Of a stretch of DNA of 64,000 bases, positions 11,146 to 22,675 are shown piece by piece. Each line of letters starts with the position of its first letter. Position 1 is the stretch's first letter. The position numbers and the translations under genes are program-made. The DNA is from Rosellinia necatrix (lineage: Eukaryota; Ascomycota; Sordariomycetes; Xylariales; Xylariaceae), in NCBI GenBank assembly GCA_021209875.1, contig JAGYVD010000003.1, forward strand, positions 558,001 through 622,000, in the 5' to 3' direction. The notes under the pieces are model-generated. The model was not told the DNA's origin and made no database searches. It saw nothing but the letters and a program-made list of their open reading frames with translations.

Positions 11146-11773
11146 TGTGCTAGATGGAAAGCCAAAAGCAATTGAGTTCTATTGTAGAGAAGAAATGCGA
11201 AAGGGATATCGAAGCCGGCGTGGTTAGTGGTGCTCGTGAAATTGCTAGGGAATCATATGCCTGTGTTCGGAGGAAGAGAAGAATGACCACTTTAGCCAAA
11301 AGAAGTAACTAGCAAAACAATCGAGTTTAGCGATCACCAGGGTGATCCTTATCGGAGCTCGGCGTAGTTTTGTCACCAACAGCAGCAACGGACCCACCTA
11401 TGCGTCATTATGTATTGCGGTAGCTGAGCGGGCCATTGTCCCTCCTAGGGCACCTAAGCCTTGCACGTCGCCTCCGCCCAAGGCAACCCGCAATTTAGCT
11501 ACTGGCTTCGAAGGATGCGTTGCATTTCGCCAGTTCGCAACCTTTAACACTCACAGGTGCCTTTATTACAGTCCCGACACTCTACCTACGTATTCTATAA
11601 CTACCCCGTATTTACATATAGACGACCGACCGCTAGGCTAAGGTTTCTCTCGTCAATATTATCTTCCCACACACTTAACACTTAGACTGCTCAGTGAACG
11701 CCAACCCCAACGATTTTTTATTTGCGGTTCTAGCTTCAGTTATTGGAGGGTTCCTTTCATCTGACCGGATAAG
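11146..11773. promoter_or_regulatory. Bidirectional promoter region of spc24 and fis1
   Basis: The 628 bp between the start codons of two divergently transcribed genes must contain both promoters and 5' UTRs. I see no conserved ORF. No specific transcription factor site is claimed. Confidence 0.6.
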
Positions 11774-12408
11774 ATGACTGCACTACCACGTATGTGAGGT
11801 TGGCGGGTGCCCCTATTCTCTTCTTTTTGCTGACATAGTCCTTCATGCGACAGATGCCGTCGATGCGGAGACGTAAGCTATCACCAGACTTGAATTGGCC
11901 AACTTCGACTAATACCCTGAGCCAGTCCGCTGAGAGAAGAAGAGCTGCAAGTTCTACGGACACAATATGAGAAAGAGGGCGATATGGTGGGCGTCCAGAC
12001 TAAATTCAACTACGCATGGGTACGGTTCCATCTCGTGCTGGATCAGCATACCGCTCGCACTGACTCAATTTTTGTGCAAAGGGACTCGTAAAATCCAATT
12101 CTAGGAATAACCAACAGACCGGAGTACGGCTGCTGTCCGAAATATTCAAAGTCGCGCCCGAACGCCGACGCGAATGTCTATACTACCTCGCCCTGGGAAA
12201 CTACAAACTAGGCAACTACGGAGAGGCAAGACGTTACAACGATCTACTTCTCGAGAAGGAGCCGGCCAACCTGCAAGCCGCCGACCTGCGCCGGTTGATC
12301 GATGATAAGGTGACGAAAGAAGGGTTGATGGGTGTGGCGATCATAAGCGGTGTGGCCATCGCCGCCGGTGTCGTCGGCGGTATTCTATTCCGGGGGAAAA
12401 GACGGTAA
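11774..12408 (+). CDS. fis1: Mitochondrial fission protein Fis1
   Basis: Four exons fit: 11774-11789 (16 nt), 11854-11872 (19 nt), 11926-12019 and 12082-12408, giving 151 residues, the usual Fis1 length. Phases 1, 2 and 0 agree. Landmarks are MTALPHAVDAETPL at the start, [32 protein letters not shown] and [20 protein letters not shown] of the tetratricopeptide-like bundle. A C-terminal transmembrane segment (about residues 123-145, [20 protein letters not shown]) ends in a basic FRGKRR tail. Fis1 is a tail-anchored outer mitochondrial membrane protein that recruits fission adaptors and the dynamin Dnm1; it also acts at peroxisomes. The acceptor at 11853 was chosen over one at 11838 because it restores the normal N-terminus; the earlier acceptor keeps frame and would add five residues (LLHAT). 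Two coding exons under 20 nt will defeat most gene predictors. Confidence 0.95.
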
Positions 12409-13713
12409 TAGCAAGACGATGGCATGAAGTATGATATGGTTGAGCGTTGGCGGTTGCATTTAACTAGGGCGTTAGACGGTTGGTACATCTCGGGAACAGT
12501 CTCCTCATCGCATCAAATGTATAATACCTACTCTAGGCATGAATCCGGCCCTTTGGTCTGATGAATGAACGGACGGAAACACCAACTAGTGGTCGTGTGT
12601 GGTCTGGGCTTACAGACGTCGTCGAACGGCATTGTTCTGGTGCCCTAATGTTGGTGAATAGGGCTAACTATGACGTTGTAAGCCTCCACGAGAATAAAGA
12701 ACCAACTACCTAGGTAGGTAAGTAAGTATGTAATACTACCTAATTAGGTAGGCATTGGTCAATACCTATGATATGATGCCTTGTATTCGATTGATATCTG
12801 CAAGGTCGTAGCTGTGCGCCTGCCTTGACAATAACCATGGAGGTACGGAGCTACTCCCAGCATAATGTGTTGACCACGGGTGGCAAGACGTGGACAGGTC
12901 ATTAGGTACCTACGTAGGTAGGTAGTCAGAAGTAGCGGGTCTGCTAAGAGGGAAGGTACCTAGGTACTAGGTTATGTATGTACGCATCTCCACGGGTATC
13001 TGATGACAACCTTTGCCCCACAGAGCGGACTTGGCTTGGAACTTACCAGATGATAATGCTCCCTGTAAGCTATCCAGGTTAGGTAATAGGTACCCGAGTT
13101 ACCTAGGTGAGGTCACTGGTAACTAGTGGAAGGTTTCTAGCTTTCAATAGAATGCATCTCCTCAGGGCCTCAAGTAAACTCGGAGGGTCAAGTGCCTACC
13201 TACTTACCTACTTACCTACTTACCTAACCACTCCAAACCCATACTGCTACCTTACCTACCTAGGTACATACATACATACATACCTTTTAGCTTTGGTACG
13301 TAACCCAAAAGCAATCTTGTCAGTTGGTCTCGGAATAATTGCAGACATAATATACTCAACCTGGAATTAATAACAGTGGTGATTATCCTGTTTCCCACGT
13401 CCCGTCTCGCCGACTCGGCTACCGCGCCAGCCCGTTGCCTAACTGCAAGGTACCCAAGGTACCCAACTACTTCTAGGTAGGTGACATCCTTCTATATCTC
13501 TCATGCCCGACCCTTTCCTTGCTGCCACGAGGTACTGGCGGAGTCCACCTCAGGTAGCTATTGGTAGTATGTCTTCTTCAAACACGCCCATACCTACTAC
13601 CTGCCCCCACCCACCTTCTCAAGTCACACACACATCCATACATACACACATACACACACATGCATGGCGAATACGGAGCACCGAAGAGCGAGATAGAGAC
13701 CTGCTGTACAAGC

Positions 13714-13800
13714 ATAACAACAATAACAACAACAACAACAACAACAACAATAACACCATAACAACAACAACAACGATAACGATAACGACGATAACGACGA
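13714..13800. repeat. (AAC)n and (GATAAC)n microsatellite
   Basis: AAC/ACA trinucleotides, interrupted by TAACACC, pass into GATAAC and GACGATAAC units. It produces runs of Asn/Thr and, on the other strand, Val/Leu/Cys in open frames that are not genes. Confidence 0.9.
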
Positions 13801-14217
13801 GGACAAAGGTGTGAAGAGGAGAAGATACAAGAACAACGACAGAGGCAGCACTCGGTCTGGTCGGTCTTGGTAGCTCTTCCGCCTTTCCGCCCTTTCGCCC
13901 AGGCTTCATCTTTACCGTATCTGCTGCTGCAGGTCGGTGGTCGGGTGTCAGGCGTCACAAAACTTGTTCTTTGTGAGTAGGTATCATTTCGGTTTCGTTT
14001 CCTACATTACTATATTTGCAAAACCCCCCCAGAACACTCATCGTTCCAAGCCGCTACTCCCGGGCATCAGATGTCTGTCTACCTAGGCAGGCCATGTGGG
14101 AGTCGATGACCTAACCTGCCTACCTGTGCCTAACACACGCTGCACCACCTCGCCGCATCGCCTACCTCACCACCCCAACCGGCCTTACAGCTGTCTATAA
14201 GCGAAACTACAAACGGG

Positions 14218-14400
14218 GTTGGTATGGTATGGTATGGTATGGTACGGTGCTGTATGGTACGGTACGGTATGGTATGGCACAGTGCGGTACAGTACGATAC
14301 GGCGCCTCTACCTCTCTACCTCTCTACCTCTACCTCTCCCCCTACCTACCCCTACCTCTATCTACTACCACTCCCTCTCTAGCTCTACCTCTTCTACATC
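14218..14400. repeat. GGTAT pentanucleotide array followed by CTCTAC repeats
   Basis: GGTAT units with GGTAC and GGCAC variants occupy 14218-14300. They are followed directly by CCTCTCTAC/CCTCTAC pyrimidine repeats to about 14400. Both lie 550-720 bp upstream of the RING gene start. Confidence 0.85.
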
Positions 14401-14941
14401 TTTCGATCCGTCTCAGCCCAGCCCGCCATGCATGTCATGCGCTGCGCCTGTCTGCCTCCCTCCCTATCTATGGCTGGACGTGCATTGCGCAATCCGAGAG
14501 TGCTGTGTATTCGAACACCGACTAACCGCATGCGCAAACAGATAATTAGATGCCTAGCACATAGACCGGTGTGAAGTCAGCCTTATCTCAGCTTCTTCTC
14601 AATTACCCCTCCGCGCCTACGTGCCCCCATAGCCCCCGACCCTCCACAAGGCCTGCCCAGCACTCAGCAACTTACGAGACTCCTCCTACCCTCCAACGTT
14701 CGCCACCAACATCAACCTCTGCGCGCAGCTTGGGTAGACTTCGCGCAAGTATCAAATCATTTCCACACCATCCCCTATTTGTCCTTCCCTTCACAGACCC
14801 TTGCTACCCGAGTGATAATACTAAATACAACCTAAGATCCCTGCCGTCATCGTGGCTTTCCGGGCGCTACGGACAGCTGGCCTCACCATCGGCCTCGGCA
14901 TCACTGCCCTCGCCGCTTATCAACAATCTAGGCAGGGCCAA

Positions 14942-16571
14942 ATGGCATCCCGAGGCCGGAACCTCGAACCAGCCGAGGGTCGCGATATAGTATACTGTCA
15001 CAATTGTGAGCATCAATGGTATCAAGGCGAAGGCGCCCAGCCCGATGTCTGCCGTCGTTGTCGAAGCGACTGCGTTGAGGTGGTACGTACTGCTATACCA
15101 GACCATGCAATGCTTCTACTCACATGACACTAGGTGAGGCCGGGTTCCGATCCTCGTCCGGATGAAGGTTCGGCAGACTCTGAACCAGACCAAGACTTTC
15201 ACCCTTTCAGCCGTAACCGCCGGCATCGTCAAGATTCGGATTCGGACCCAGAGGAAAGCCACATTGAGGAACACCATTTCCATGGCCACGGTGGCCTGTT
15301 TGGGCAGCGTACGATTTATCGGTCCCCCGGGATACCACCATTTGGCCCCAGGCCACAAGACCGCCCCGGACGCAGCGACGATATAATTCGCCAGTTCACT
15401 GAGATGATGGAATCCTTTGGTCCTCGCGGTCCTAGTGCGGTCGGCCGCTCTGGGCCGGAAACCCTTTTTCATGACGATCATCACGGACCACACGTCACAT
15501 ATCAATCATTTCACGGGCCAGGGTTTGCTGGAGGCGTGAGCAGATTTACCATTACAACAAGCTCCAGCGCCCCGCGGCCTCAAGGCCCTGGGCAATCAGA
15601 ACCTCGATTAGGTGGCGATGAGAGCTTTCAAAGGTAAAGAAAAACTATGTTCAGGGCTTTTCTCAAAGGTCTTGTTATATGCTAACGAAGCCTCTAGACT
15701 ACTAACCGATTTACTCGCCTTCGGGGGCCCTCCCCCCTTGCGGCGTCCAAACCCCTTATCTCGTGACCTTAACCCAGGTGACAACGACGATACTGGAAGT
15801 CCTGAAGATGCTAGCGGCCCTGGTGGTGCTGGCCGCCCCCCAGATATGCCGACTGCTCTTCACCAGCTTCTAGCTGCTCTCCTAAGCCCCAATGGAATTC
15901 ATGGCGACGCCGTTTACTCTCAAGAGGCATTGGACCGCATTATCACCAACTTGATGGAAGCTAACCCCCAATCAAATGCTCCGCCACCAGCATCCGAAAA
16001 TGCCATTGCATCGCTACCGAAGAAAAAGCTAAACGAAGAAATGTTAGGGCCCGAGTTAAAAGGCGAGTGTACAATCTGCATCCAGGACGTCGGAGTGGGT
16101 GACGAAGTGATCGTGCTGCCATGTAAACATTGGTTTCACGAAGAGTGTGTTAGTTTATGGTTAAAGCAGCACAATTCATGCCCGGTCTGCCGCGCGGCGA
16201 TTGACGGCGCCGCGGCTGGTAAACCACGCACTGAAACGACCGGTTCACAAAATATACCGCGGGCCACTGACCCGTCGTCGTCCTCAGGACCCTCATTAAC
16301 TGAGAGACGAAGGGCGAATCTACGACACAGGGGAGAGGAGAGACTTGATTCGATACGCAACTTACAAAATCCTTCCAATCGGACACATAGCCATCGACGC
16401 AATTCAAATTCGCCTCCATCTCACAACTCATCAGCTCATCGCTCACCAAGGGTTAGAAGCCCTTCACCTTCGAGCCGATCGCCCAATCGTAGTGAGCGAA
16501 GCCGCGACAATCGGGGATCTACCGGCTCTGGGCCTCTGAACTGGATAAGAGACAGATTCAGTGGCAGATGA
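14942..16571 (+). CDS. RING-H2 E3 ubiquitin ligase with N-terminal zinc ribbon (RNF126/RNF115-like)
   Basis: Three exons fit: 14942-15082, 15134-15633 and 15698-16571, giving 504 residues. Donors are GTACGT and GTAAAG, acceptors TAG, with phases 0 and 2. The ATG at 14942 is the first in frame. Residues about 18-46 form a C-x2-C...C-x2-C zinc ribbon (YCHNCEHQW, CRRCRSDC), as in BCA2/RNF126, where it binds ubiquitin or clients. The middle is acidic then Gly/Pro/His-rich. The RING-H2 finger at about residues 338-380 shows CTICIQDV, LPCKHWFHEEC, WLKQHNSCPVCR, with all eight zinc ligands present. The C-terminal 120 residues are Ser/Arg-rich and likely disordered. The architecture matches cytosolic quality-control E3s that pass misfolded proteins to the proteasome; the exact substrate cannot be read from sequence. 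Confidence 0.92.
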
Positions 16572-17618
16572 GCTCTACGAGAAATCCCGGTCACAATATG
16601 AATAGTGGGAGGGCAAGTCTTGCGAGGGATAAGCCATGCCTATAACTAGACACCAAGGGGTTTATTTGGGCGATTTTGTTAGCCGCAATTTGGAGTAGAC
16701 GCGAGGTGTGATGATGCATACACCACAAGGCACAAGCGCGGCATTCTCCGTGTTGACAATACATCAACACCGGCAAATGGGGAGACGCAGGTGAAGGCGA
16801 AAACGGTTGTTCCTACGATCTCTTTGTAATAGACACCTGCCGGATACAACAGTGAAGTGCAACAGGGAATTCGGAGGAGGTATCATAAAACCCAAACAGC
16901 ACAATCGAGTACATGTCATGGGTCAATGATGAACAGCTAGTAGCTAAACCAGATTCAGCTCTGGGAGACCTCTTCTAAGTCTCCAGCCATACACATGGTA
17001 ATTGATACGGTTGATTTTAAGTGCTATGTATTAATGCAACGTGACGCGGAGCTTTTTATAAACAGCCGTATCTGGGTACTTGGATACCGGTTCGTCCTTC
17101 AGATTTATAGTAGGAGTTACCAAGTGTAATTCTCTCAGTTTCTCAATCCGATTCGTAAGATATGTCCACATGTGTCTATCACTTTCTCCTATGTACAACA
17201 AGGAAATGGGGAAGGAGGGGGTTATTAATTTTACCATCTAACCTACCTTGGGATAAGTAGGTGGTTGACATATTCACATTCTATTTATAGTCTTAACCTC
17301 CCCACTTCGTTCACCATTTCATTCTCTTTCCTTACCTTGTCCTGTTTATTTATTTATTTATTTATTTTTATGTTCCACCGCAGCCACCTTTCGAAGAAGG
17401 GGCCGCAACGGACACTTCCCTTGCGGAAGATGGTAATCCTAGTGAAGTCAGCGCTCTATCCCTATGGGGAAGGGGTCTTTTTTTTTTTTTATACTTAGGT
17501 GGTTAGGGGAGAAGGGGAGGGTGAGGGGGTTATTAAGTTAGCAGTGGACGGGGGATGCGTGGCGTTTTTGTCAATTCTCTCCTCGTCCTCCCTCCCTCCC
17601 TCCTTCCCGCCCTCCCTT
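16572..17618. other. Intergenic between convergent genes
   Basis: This is the 3' flanks of the RING gene (+) and the low-complexity gene (-). No gene is recognised. A (TTTA)n run lies at 17345-17370 and a T-run at about 17480-17490. Confidence 0.55.
17345..17370. repeat. (TTTA)n microsatellite
   Basis: Five to six TTTA units in the shared 3' intergenic region. Confidence 0.85.
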
Positions 17619-18683
17619 TTAACGCCGAGTGCAGAGCTGGTAGTAGGCCTGGGCCTTGGCGCGGGCGCGGCGGTGGCGGGCCTCGGCGCCGGCGGGGACG
17701 CGGCGGGCGGCGCGGCCGAGCTCGTCGTCGGCGATCCAGAGGGCGCCGTCGTCGGCGAGGAAGACGCAGCAGTCGCCGCCGTCGGGATTCTTGTTCCGAT
17801 TGTCGTCTTTATTATCGTTCCGGCCGTTCTTGTTGTTGTTCTTGTTGTTGTTGTTGTTGCTGTTGTTGTTCGCGGAAGAAGAAGCGAAAGTCAAAGCAGA
17901 GGACGAGGACGAGGAGGAGGTCGGGGGTTCCTCGAGACGCGCGACGAGCCCCGCGGCTAGGGGAAGCGCCCCGTCGTCGAAGGGCGGCCGCCCGTCGCGC
18001 CTCGAGGTCAGCGCCACGCCCTCGAACGCGGCGAGCTCGCGCAGGGCCCGGTCCGAGAGCGCGCGCCCCCGCACCGCCTGCTCGCGCAGGCTCTGGTACA
18101 GGCTGGGCAGCAGCGTGGATCGCGGCGCGGGGGGCGAGGAGGTGGTCGGCGGCTTCTCCTGCCCGTCGTTGTCGGTATCGGCGTCGACGTCGGCGTCGGC
18201 GTCGGCGTCGACGTCGGGGCTGCCTGAGCGGCGGCGGCGACGGCGACGCAGGAGACCACGCGCGCCGGTTAGCATGTGCTGGAGTTGGACGGTCGCCGAG
18301 CGCGGCCCGGATAGATCGACTGGCCGGCGGCTCTTGCTCTTTCCGGTACTGTTGTTATTGTCAGTGCTGGTGTCATTATCCGTGCTGGCGGCATTGTCAG
18401 TGCTGGTGGCATTGTCAGTGCTAATGCTGTTACCGTTGTTGGTGCTGATGCCGCCGTTACGTTTCGCTGTCTCGATTTTCTCGAGGATCTCGGTGAAGGT
18501 CCGCGCTGGCGGAGACCGCAGGTAAGAGGAAGGTAACGGGTCGTAGGGAGGCAAGTTGTGGGAGGGAGGCAATGGGGCGGGGGGAGGCGACGAGGGGTCT
18601 GCCGTCACGGCCTGCGGAGGGGTTTGCGGGATGGGGCGGCCGCTAGGGTCTAGATCCGGCGACGGTGGCCGCTGGGCAGCCAT
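17619..18683 (-). CDS. Hypothetical low-complexity protein
   Basis: A single frame of 354 residues from ATG 18683 to the stop at 17619; I do not recognise a family. The N-terminal 65 residues are Pro-rich. There follows a short conserved-looking segment (SSYLRSPPARTFTEILEKIE), a Ser/Thr/Asn/Asp repeat of the type STDNNAS, and TVQLQHMLTGARGLLRRRRRRR. A pure Asp-Ala-Val run is coded by a GTCGAC/GTCGGC repeat. The C-terminal third has helix-like content (SLYQSLREQAVRGRALSDRALREL), Ser and Asn/Lys homopolymers, and ends in a compact Ala/Arg-rich segment containing WIADDELGRAARRVPAG. A genuine gene is likely because the frame is long, starts in a fair context and keeps ordered islands between the repeats. 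GC bias makes the opposite strand open over the same length, so expression data would help. Confidence 0.6.
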   Translation of the reverse strand: MAAQRPPSPDLDPSGRPIPQTPPQAVTADPSSPPPAPLPPSHNLPPYDPLPSSYLRSPPARTFTEILEKIETAKRNGGISTNNGNSISTDNATSTDNAASTDNDTSTDNNNSTGKSKSRRPVDLSGPRSATVQLQHMLTGARGLLRRRRRRRSGSPDVDADADADVDADTDNDGQEKPPTTSSPPAPRSTLLPSLYQSLREQAVRGRALSDRALRELAAFEGVALTSRRDGRPPFDDGALPLAAGLVARLEEPPTSSSSSSSALTFASSSANNNSNNNNNKNNNKNGRNDNKDDNRNKNPDGGDCCVFLADDGALWIADDELGRAARRVPAGAEARHRRARAKAQAYYQLCTRR

Positions 18684-20223
18684 GGTGGCAACGGTGTTTG
18701 GTTGGTTTTTTTTTTTTTGTTTTCTTTACTTTGCTTTCTTTCTGATGTTGGGTTTCTGTGGTTGGTTGTTCGTAGTTTGCGGTTCTGTTCACAGTGCGGT
18801 TGGGGTTGAGGTTTGTAAAATGGAACTGTTGCTCGCTTCACGCTTCTTTTATATCCCTTTTTCTCCTCGACGACGATGGCGTGATGGCCACGCTGAACAG
18901 TGATCTTGTCTTCGGACAAAATATCGGTTGCTCGTAGGCGCTCAGTGTTTTCGCCGGTGTCTAGGGAACGAAAGAATCAGTATTATCAACCACGACTCGG
19001 TTCTATGGGCAAGGGCTACGTAGGGGAAACTTATTTCGAAACTGTGTGGCTGTTGGGCAACCTCTGTATGTGTTGAAAGCGTCTATCTTGTTTCTTTGAT
19101 CTCATTACGGACACTGTTTCTTTCTCTTGTTGTCATAAGCCCATGTTACTTGCGATATAGTAAATTTACGAGGCTGAAGAAGAAAAACAAGGAATATATA
19201 GGATTAGATGTGTGTTTAGTATTGTGTATCACCATAGATGCTAATGCTGTTGTCTGTGCCTAAGTGGAATATCCCAGGCATTCAGACATTATATTGCCTC
19301 TTACCTAGGTAAAAGCATGAAACGAACAAGAGAAAAGAAGCTAAAACCACCAATTTTTGACTGAAGGAATGCACGATTACCTTGTTCATAGCCACAAGAT
19401 GCCGTTCGTTGATTGGAGCTCGTTTACAAGGGCTATGTAGACCTAGCATCTATTTGAAAATTTCCTCCCTTTGTTACTTGTGACCTGTAGGAACAGTTCA
19501 GGAGGATTACATTTACTCGACCCCCCCAGTAACTAGGTATAAGACACGGTATTATAACCCTGCGGCATAAATCATAGTTGCTTTCTTGACTCAGCATTTC
19601 AGCTCGGGATTGATGACGAAAACCCCCGGGGAAAGACTCTGCCATTATTTATCATGCTGGTGTCTGTTATACAAGTGAGCGACAGAGTAGATAGTTAGGC
19701 AAGTTCTTGTAGGGCAGATGGATCATTTAAGGCTCAATAAGGTGTTTAATTAATTTCTGAACCTTCCAGAACACGAAAAGGATCCGGAGGCCAATATATT
19801 CCGTTCGTTCTGGGACTACGAACATCCTAGGGCTCAATTCCTCGCCGGTATTACAACAGAACACCATAATACTGTCCTTGTATTAACCTGGGTTATATAA
19901 GTTGTGATATCTAGGACAGATGGGCCCCTCTTCTCGAAGTGCTCACTGTCGCCATATCGAAGAGGATGCTTTACGCATTCTGCCCCACCAGAAGACACGT
20001 ATCATGGGATCAATCTAATAGTAGGCTGTGAGTAAACTACCATCCCATGGTCGCCAGCACATTGTATGGTCTGAGGAGGGGGTTGGATTTTCGGCATCCA
20101 AAGACAACGCCAAAAAGACCCATGGTTCCTGGCCATATATACCTGTGTAGATATTTGTAATCGGCTTTCCTCGCCAGATATCACCTTCCCTTCTCGCCCT
20201 CTACTATTATGCGTACGTGAACC

Positions 20224-20646
20224 TCATATGCCTGGACAGTGAGGTCTGTGCATTCGTGGCTGTAGTGATAATTTTTTTCGAACCAATTTGCCACCACCGA
20301 AGGCCGTCGCGAGACTCTCCCAACAGCTCAGCGTAGCAATGTCCGGAACTGCATAGGAGGTGGCGACGACAATTGCGTCGATTTGCTGTTGCGGGGTGAT
20401 GTCAGATAAAAAGTGGAATATCGATGCAAACTCATTGTCATATTGTGGTCCGGACGCGAGGCGGCCAGGCGATCTCATGTGCATCCGCTTGTGCTTGAGA
20501 ATGTACGCCATCCCATTTGACGACGTCGCAGTCTGATGACAAAACATGATGACAAAGACTCGGTCCGGCTGGAGGTGGTTCGTTGGTATGCCGATGCGGC
20601 CACGGGGTCCAGGAGACCCAGTCGAGGGGTTAGGAGTTAATGGCAC
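20224..20646 (-). other. Doubtful ORF
   Basis: A 140-codon frame on the minus strand opening with GTG, not ATG. Part of it reads like a globular protein (FHFLSDITPQQQIDAIVVAT, then SCWESLATAFGGGKLV), so it could be one exon or a relic of a gene. I cannot name a family and no flanking exons with good splice sites were found. Confidence 0.15.
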
Positions 20647-21068
20647 TGTACTTTGATAGGCCGGCCTCTATACCGGGTGGTGGTGCTCTGGCTATGGCAC
20701 GCCGGGGGAGGGCAGTGCTTCGCGATCGTGTTTTGCATGGCGCTGTAGAAACGGCCCTGTTCCCCTCTTTGCCTACACCGGTTGTGCTATTCTATGGTTG
20801 TGTTCCTGATTAGTGAACCATGCCGCTATGCCCTCTTCGGGCTCGAAGGGCTTACCTGTGCCCATCATGGGCCGGGGTGGCCGGTAAGATATATGGTCGT
20901 TGGAGACACCCGCGCCGGCGATGAGTAATGGGTATCATGTGGTTTGTAGTCGCATTCCTTCCCGCTAGAGCGGAGTCTCGGGGTCATGTTGATTGGATCT
21001 GTGAGAAAACAAGCTTCGATTCCGAACCCTGGTAAGCGGTGACCTCAGCCCTGCCGCCCCATCTGTCC

Positions 21069-21093
21069 ATGTATGTATGTGTATGTGTATGTA

Positions 21094-21125
<32 letters not shown>

Positions 21126-21330
21126 TATGTGTGTATGTGTTGTATATATGTATGTATAAGTGTGTATATATTAAGTATGTATATATGTACCTATGCATGC
21201 ATATATGTAGGTATGTAGGTATGTAGGTATCTAGGTATGTATGTATGTATAAATGTATGTATGCATGCGTGGTACATATGTATGTATGTATATATGTATG
21301 TACGTAAATATGTATATATATTATGTGGTG
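21069..21330. repeat. GT / GTAT microsatellite belt
   Basis: About 260 bp of GTAT and GT dinucleotide/tetranucleotide repeats, with a central pure (GT)n run near 21094-21118 and TAGGTATG units at 21205-21240. The antisense frames of His/Thr/Tyr are repeat products. Confidence 0.9.
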
Positions 21331-22597
21331 TTACTCGACGCCTTTCGTAGAACATGGAATGGAATGGTGTTCGACACAAGCAGAACGCTCCGACGCCGGA
21401 ATGTTCAAGCCGAGCCAAAGCGCGGACCGAAGCCGTACCCTAAGAGGGGGGTCACGGTGCTGACGCCATTTCATGCCAGTTACGGGATTGGTAACTGGGG
21501 CATGGCTTGGGGCATGGCGGGTGTGGCATGCGTATGCCTGCATCCACCATGCCGATAGGGGCCAATGGTGCTTCCATCCTTCCTCCATGCTTGCGTGGTT
21601 GTGATTCGTGCGCGATTCGGCCGCGATTCGGAAAGGCTTGCAGATACAGACGGCACTAACTACACTTACTCAGCCACAGCTGGCGCTTTTCGAGAGCCAG
21701 ACGAGGGGTAAAAACTTATGTCGAGCCTTTTATGCTTATATCTCAATTTAGAGACAACACCCGTGGACGTTTGCTTGCTTTTGCCTTGCGCACTTATAAC
21801 TCGTAGCCTACGTACCTGCTACTATATATATACTTGGTGCCCAGGTATGTGGTTCCCCAACGCTTAGGTATGCTTACCTATTATTGATTACCTCCTACAT
21901 GTAACTAACTACCTACCCAGGTTAGGTACCTATAGGTAGTTACCTAGGTAGGCGGTTAACCTCAGTACGTACCTCCCTCGGATATTTACCCGACTTGGGT
22001 CTGTATTTGGTACTTGGTAGCTATCTGTAACTCTACCGTTATTAGTGCCGTTGCATGCCACCGTGACCCAAGTTCGCGAAACGCCTGGACCGGTGCCGGG
22101 TCGGCGATAGGAGAAAGAAATAGCGTAACCGTCCCCGTAGGTTTGGTAGTTCCCCCTGGTGACTCGTTGGTATGCTGTCACACAAACTGGTGCGGGCTGC
22201 AGGTGCAACCCTTGCGCAGCCAGGGATATAAATGCCCCTCAGCTTCAAACTTCGACCTAGCATGTGCATTGAATTGTAATTCGTTGTAATTACACAACTC
22301 TCTTACGTCAATTGCTTCTCGAATCCCACGTCTTATTATCAATCGCGTAGCTCCGTTGAACAGCCTCCGTCGCGCTTCCGAAAGGCGACAGTTGGATTGC
22401 TGCTGCAGTTGGCTTTCGGAGCTCACAAGTACTACCGATCTGTCTAGCCGAGGAGGGAGACAGGTCGACAAGGGCCGCGCACATTCATACCCTATTGACA
22501 CGGTACCATTAGCTGCCTTAGCTATTTAGGTAGTAGTCAGACAGGTTGACTAGACACAACAGGTTAGTGTACCCAGTCGGGGGCCTGCATCTGAAGT

Positions 22598-22675
22598 ACA
22601 CTACATAACATACATACATACATCCACACATACATCCATACATCCATACATACATACATACGTGCATACATATGA
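22598..22675. repeat. (ATAC/ATCC)n microsatellite
   Basis: Imperfect CATA and CATC tetranucleotide repeats over about 75 bp. Confidence 0.85.

Larger units (their letters stand above)
12409..14941. other. Intergenic, microsatellite-rich
   Basis: No gene is seen in 2.5 kb. From 12.7 to 13.5 kb the sequence is dense in TAGG/CCTA tetranucleotides, including TACCTAGGTA at 12707, 12957 and 13257 and TAGGTACCTA at 12903. Then follow AAC/GATAAC repeats (13714-13800), a GGTAT array (14218-14300) and CTCTAC pyrimidine repeats (14304-14400). The last 300 bp are pyrimidine-rich and probably form the RING gene promoter and 5' UTR. Confidence 0.6.

Noticed and set aside
11839..11872. Longer exon 2 of fis1 using the acceptor at 11838
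   Set aside because: It keeps frame but inserts five residues into the conserved N-terminal arm; the acceptor at 11853 gives a better match. Kept only as a possible isoform.
17555..18525. Two 289-codon plus-strand ORFs
   Set aside because: Both are Arg- or Ser/Leu-repeat products antisense to the low-complexity gene and have no conserved segments.
21069..21418. His/Thr/Tyr-rich ORFs
   Set aside because: They are translations of the GTAT/GT microsatellite.
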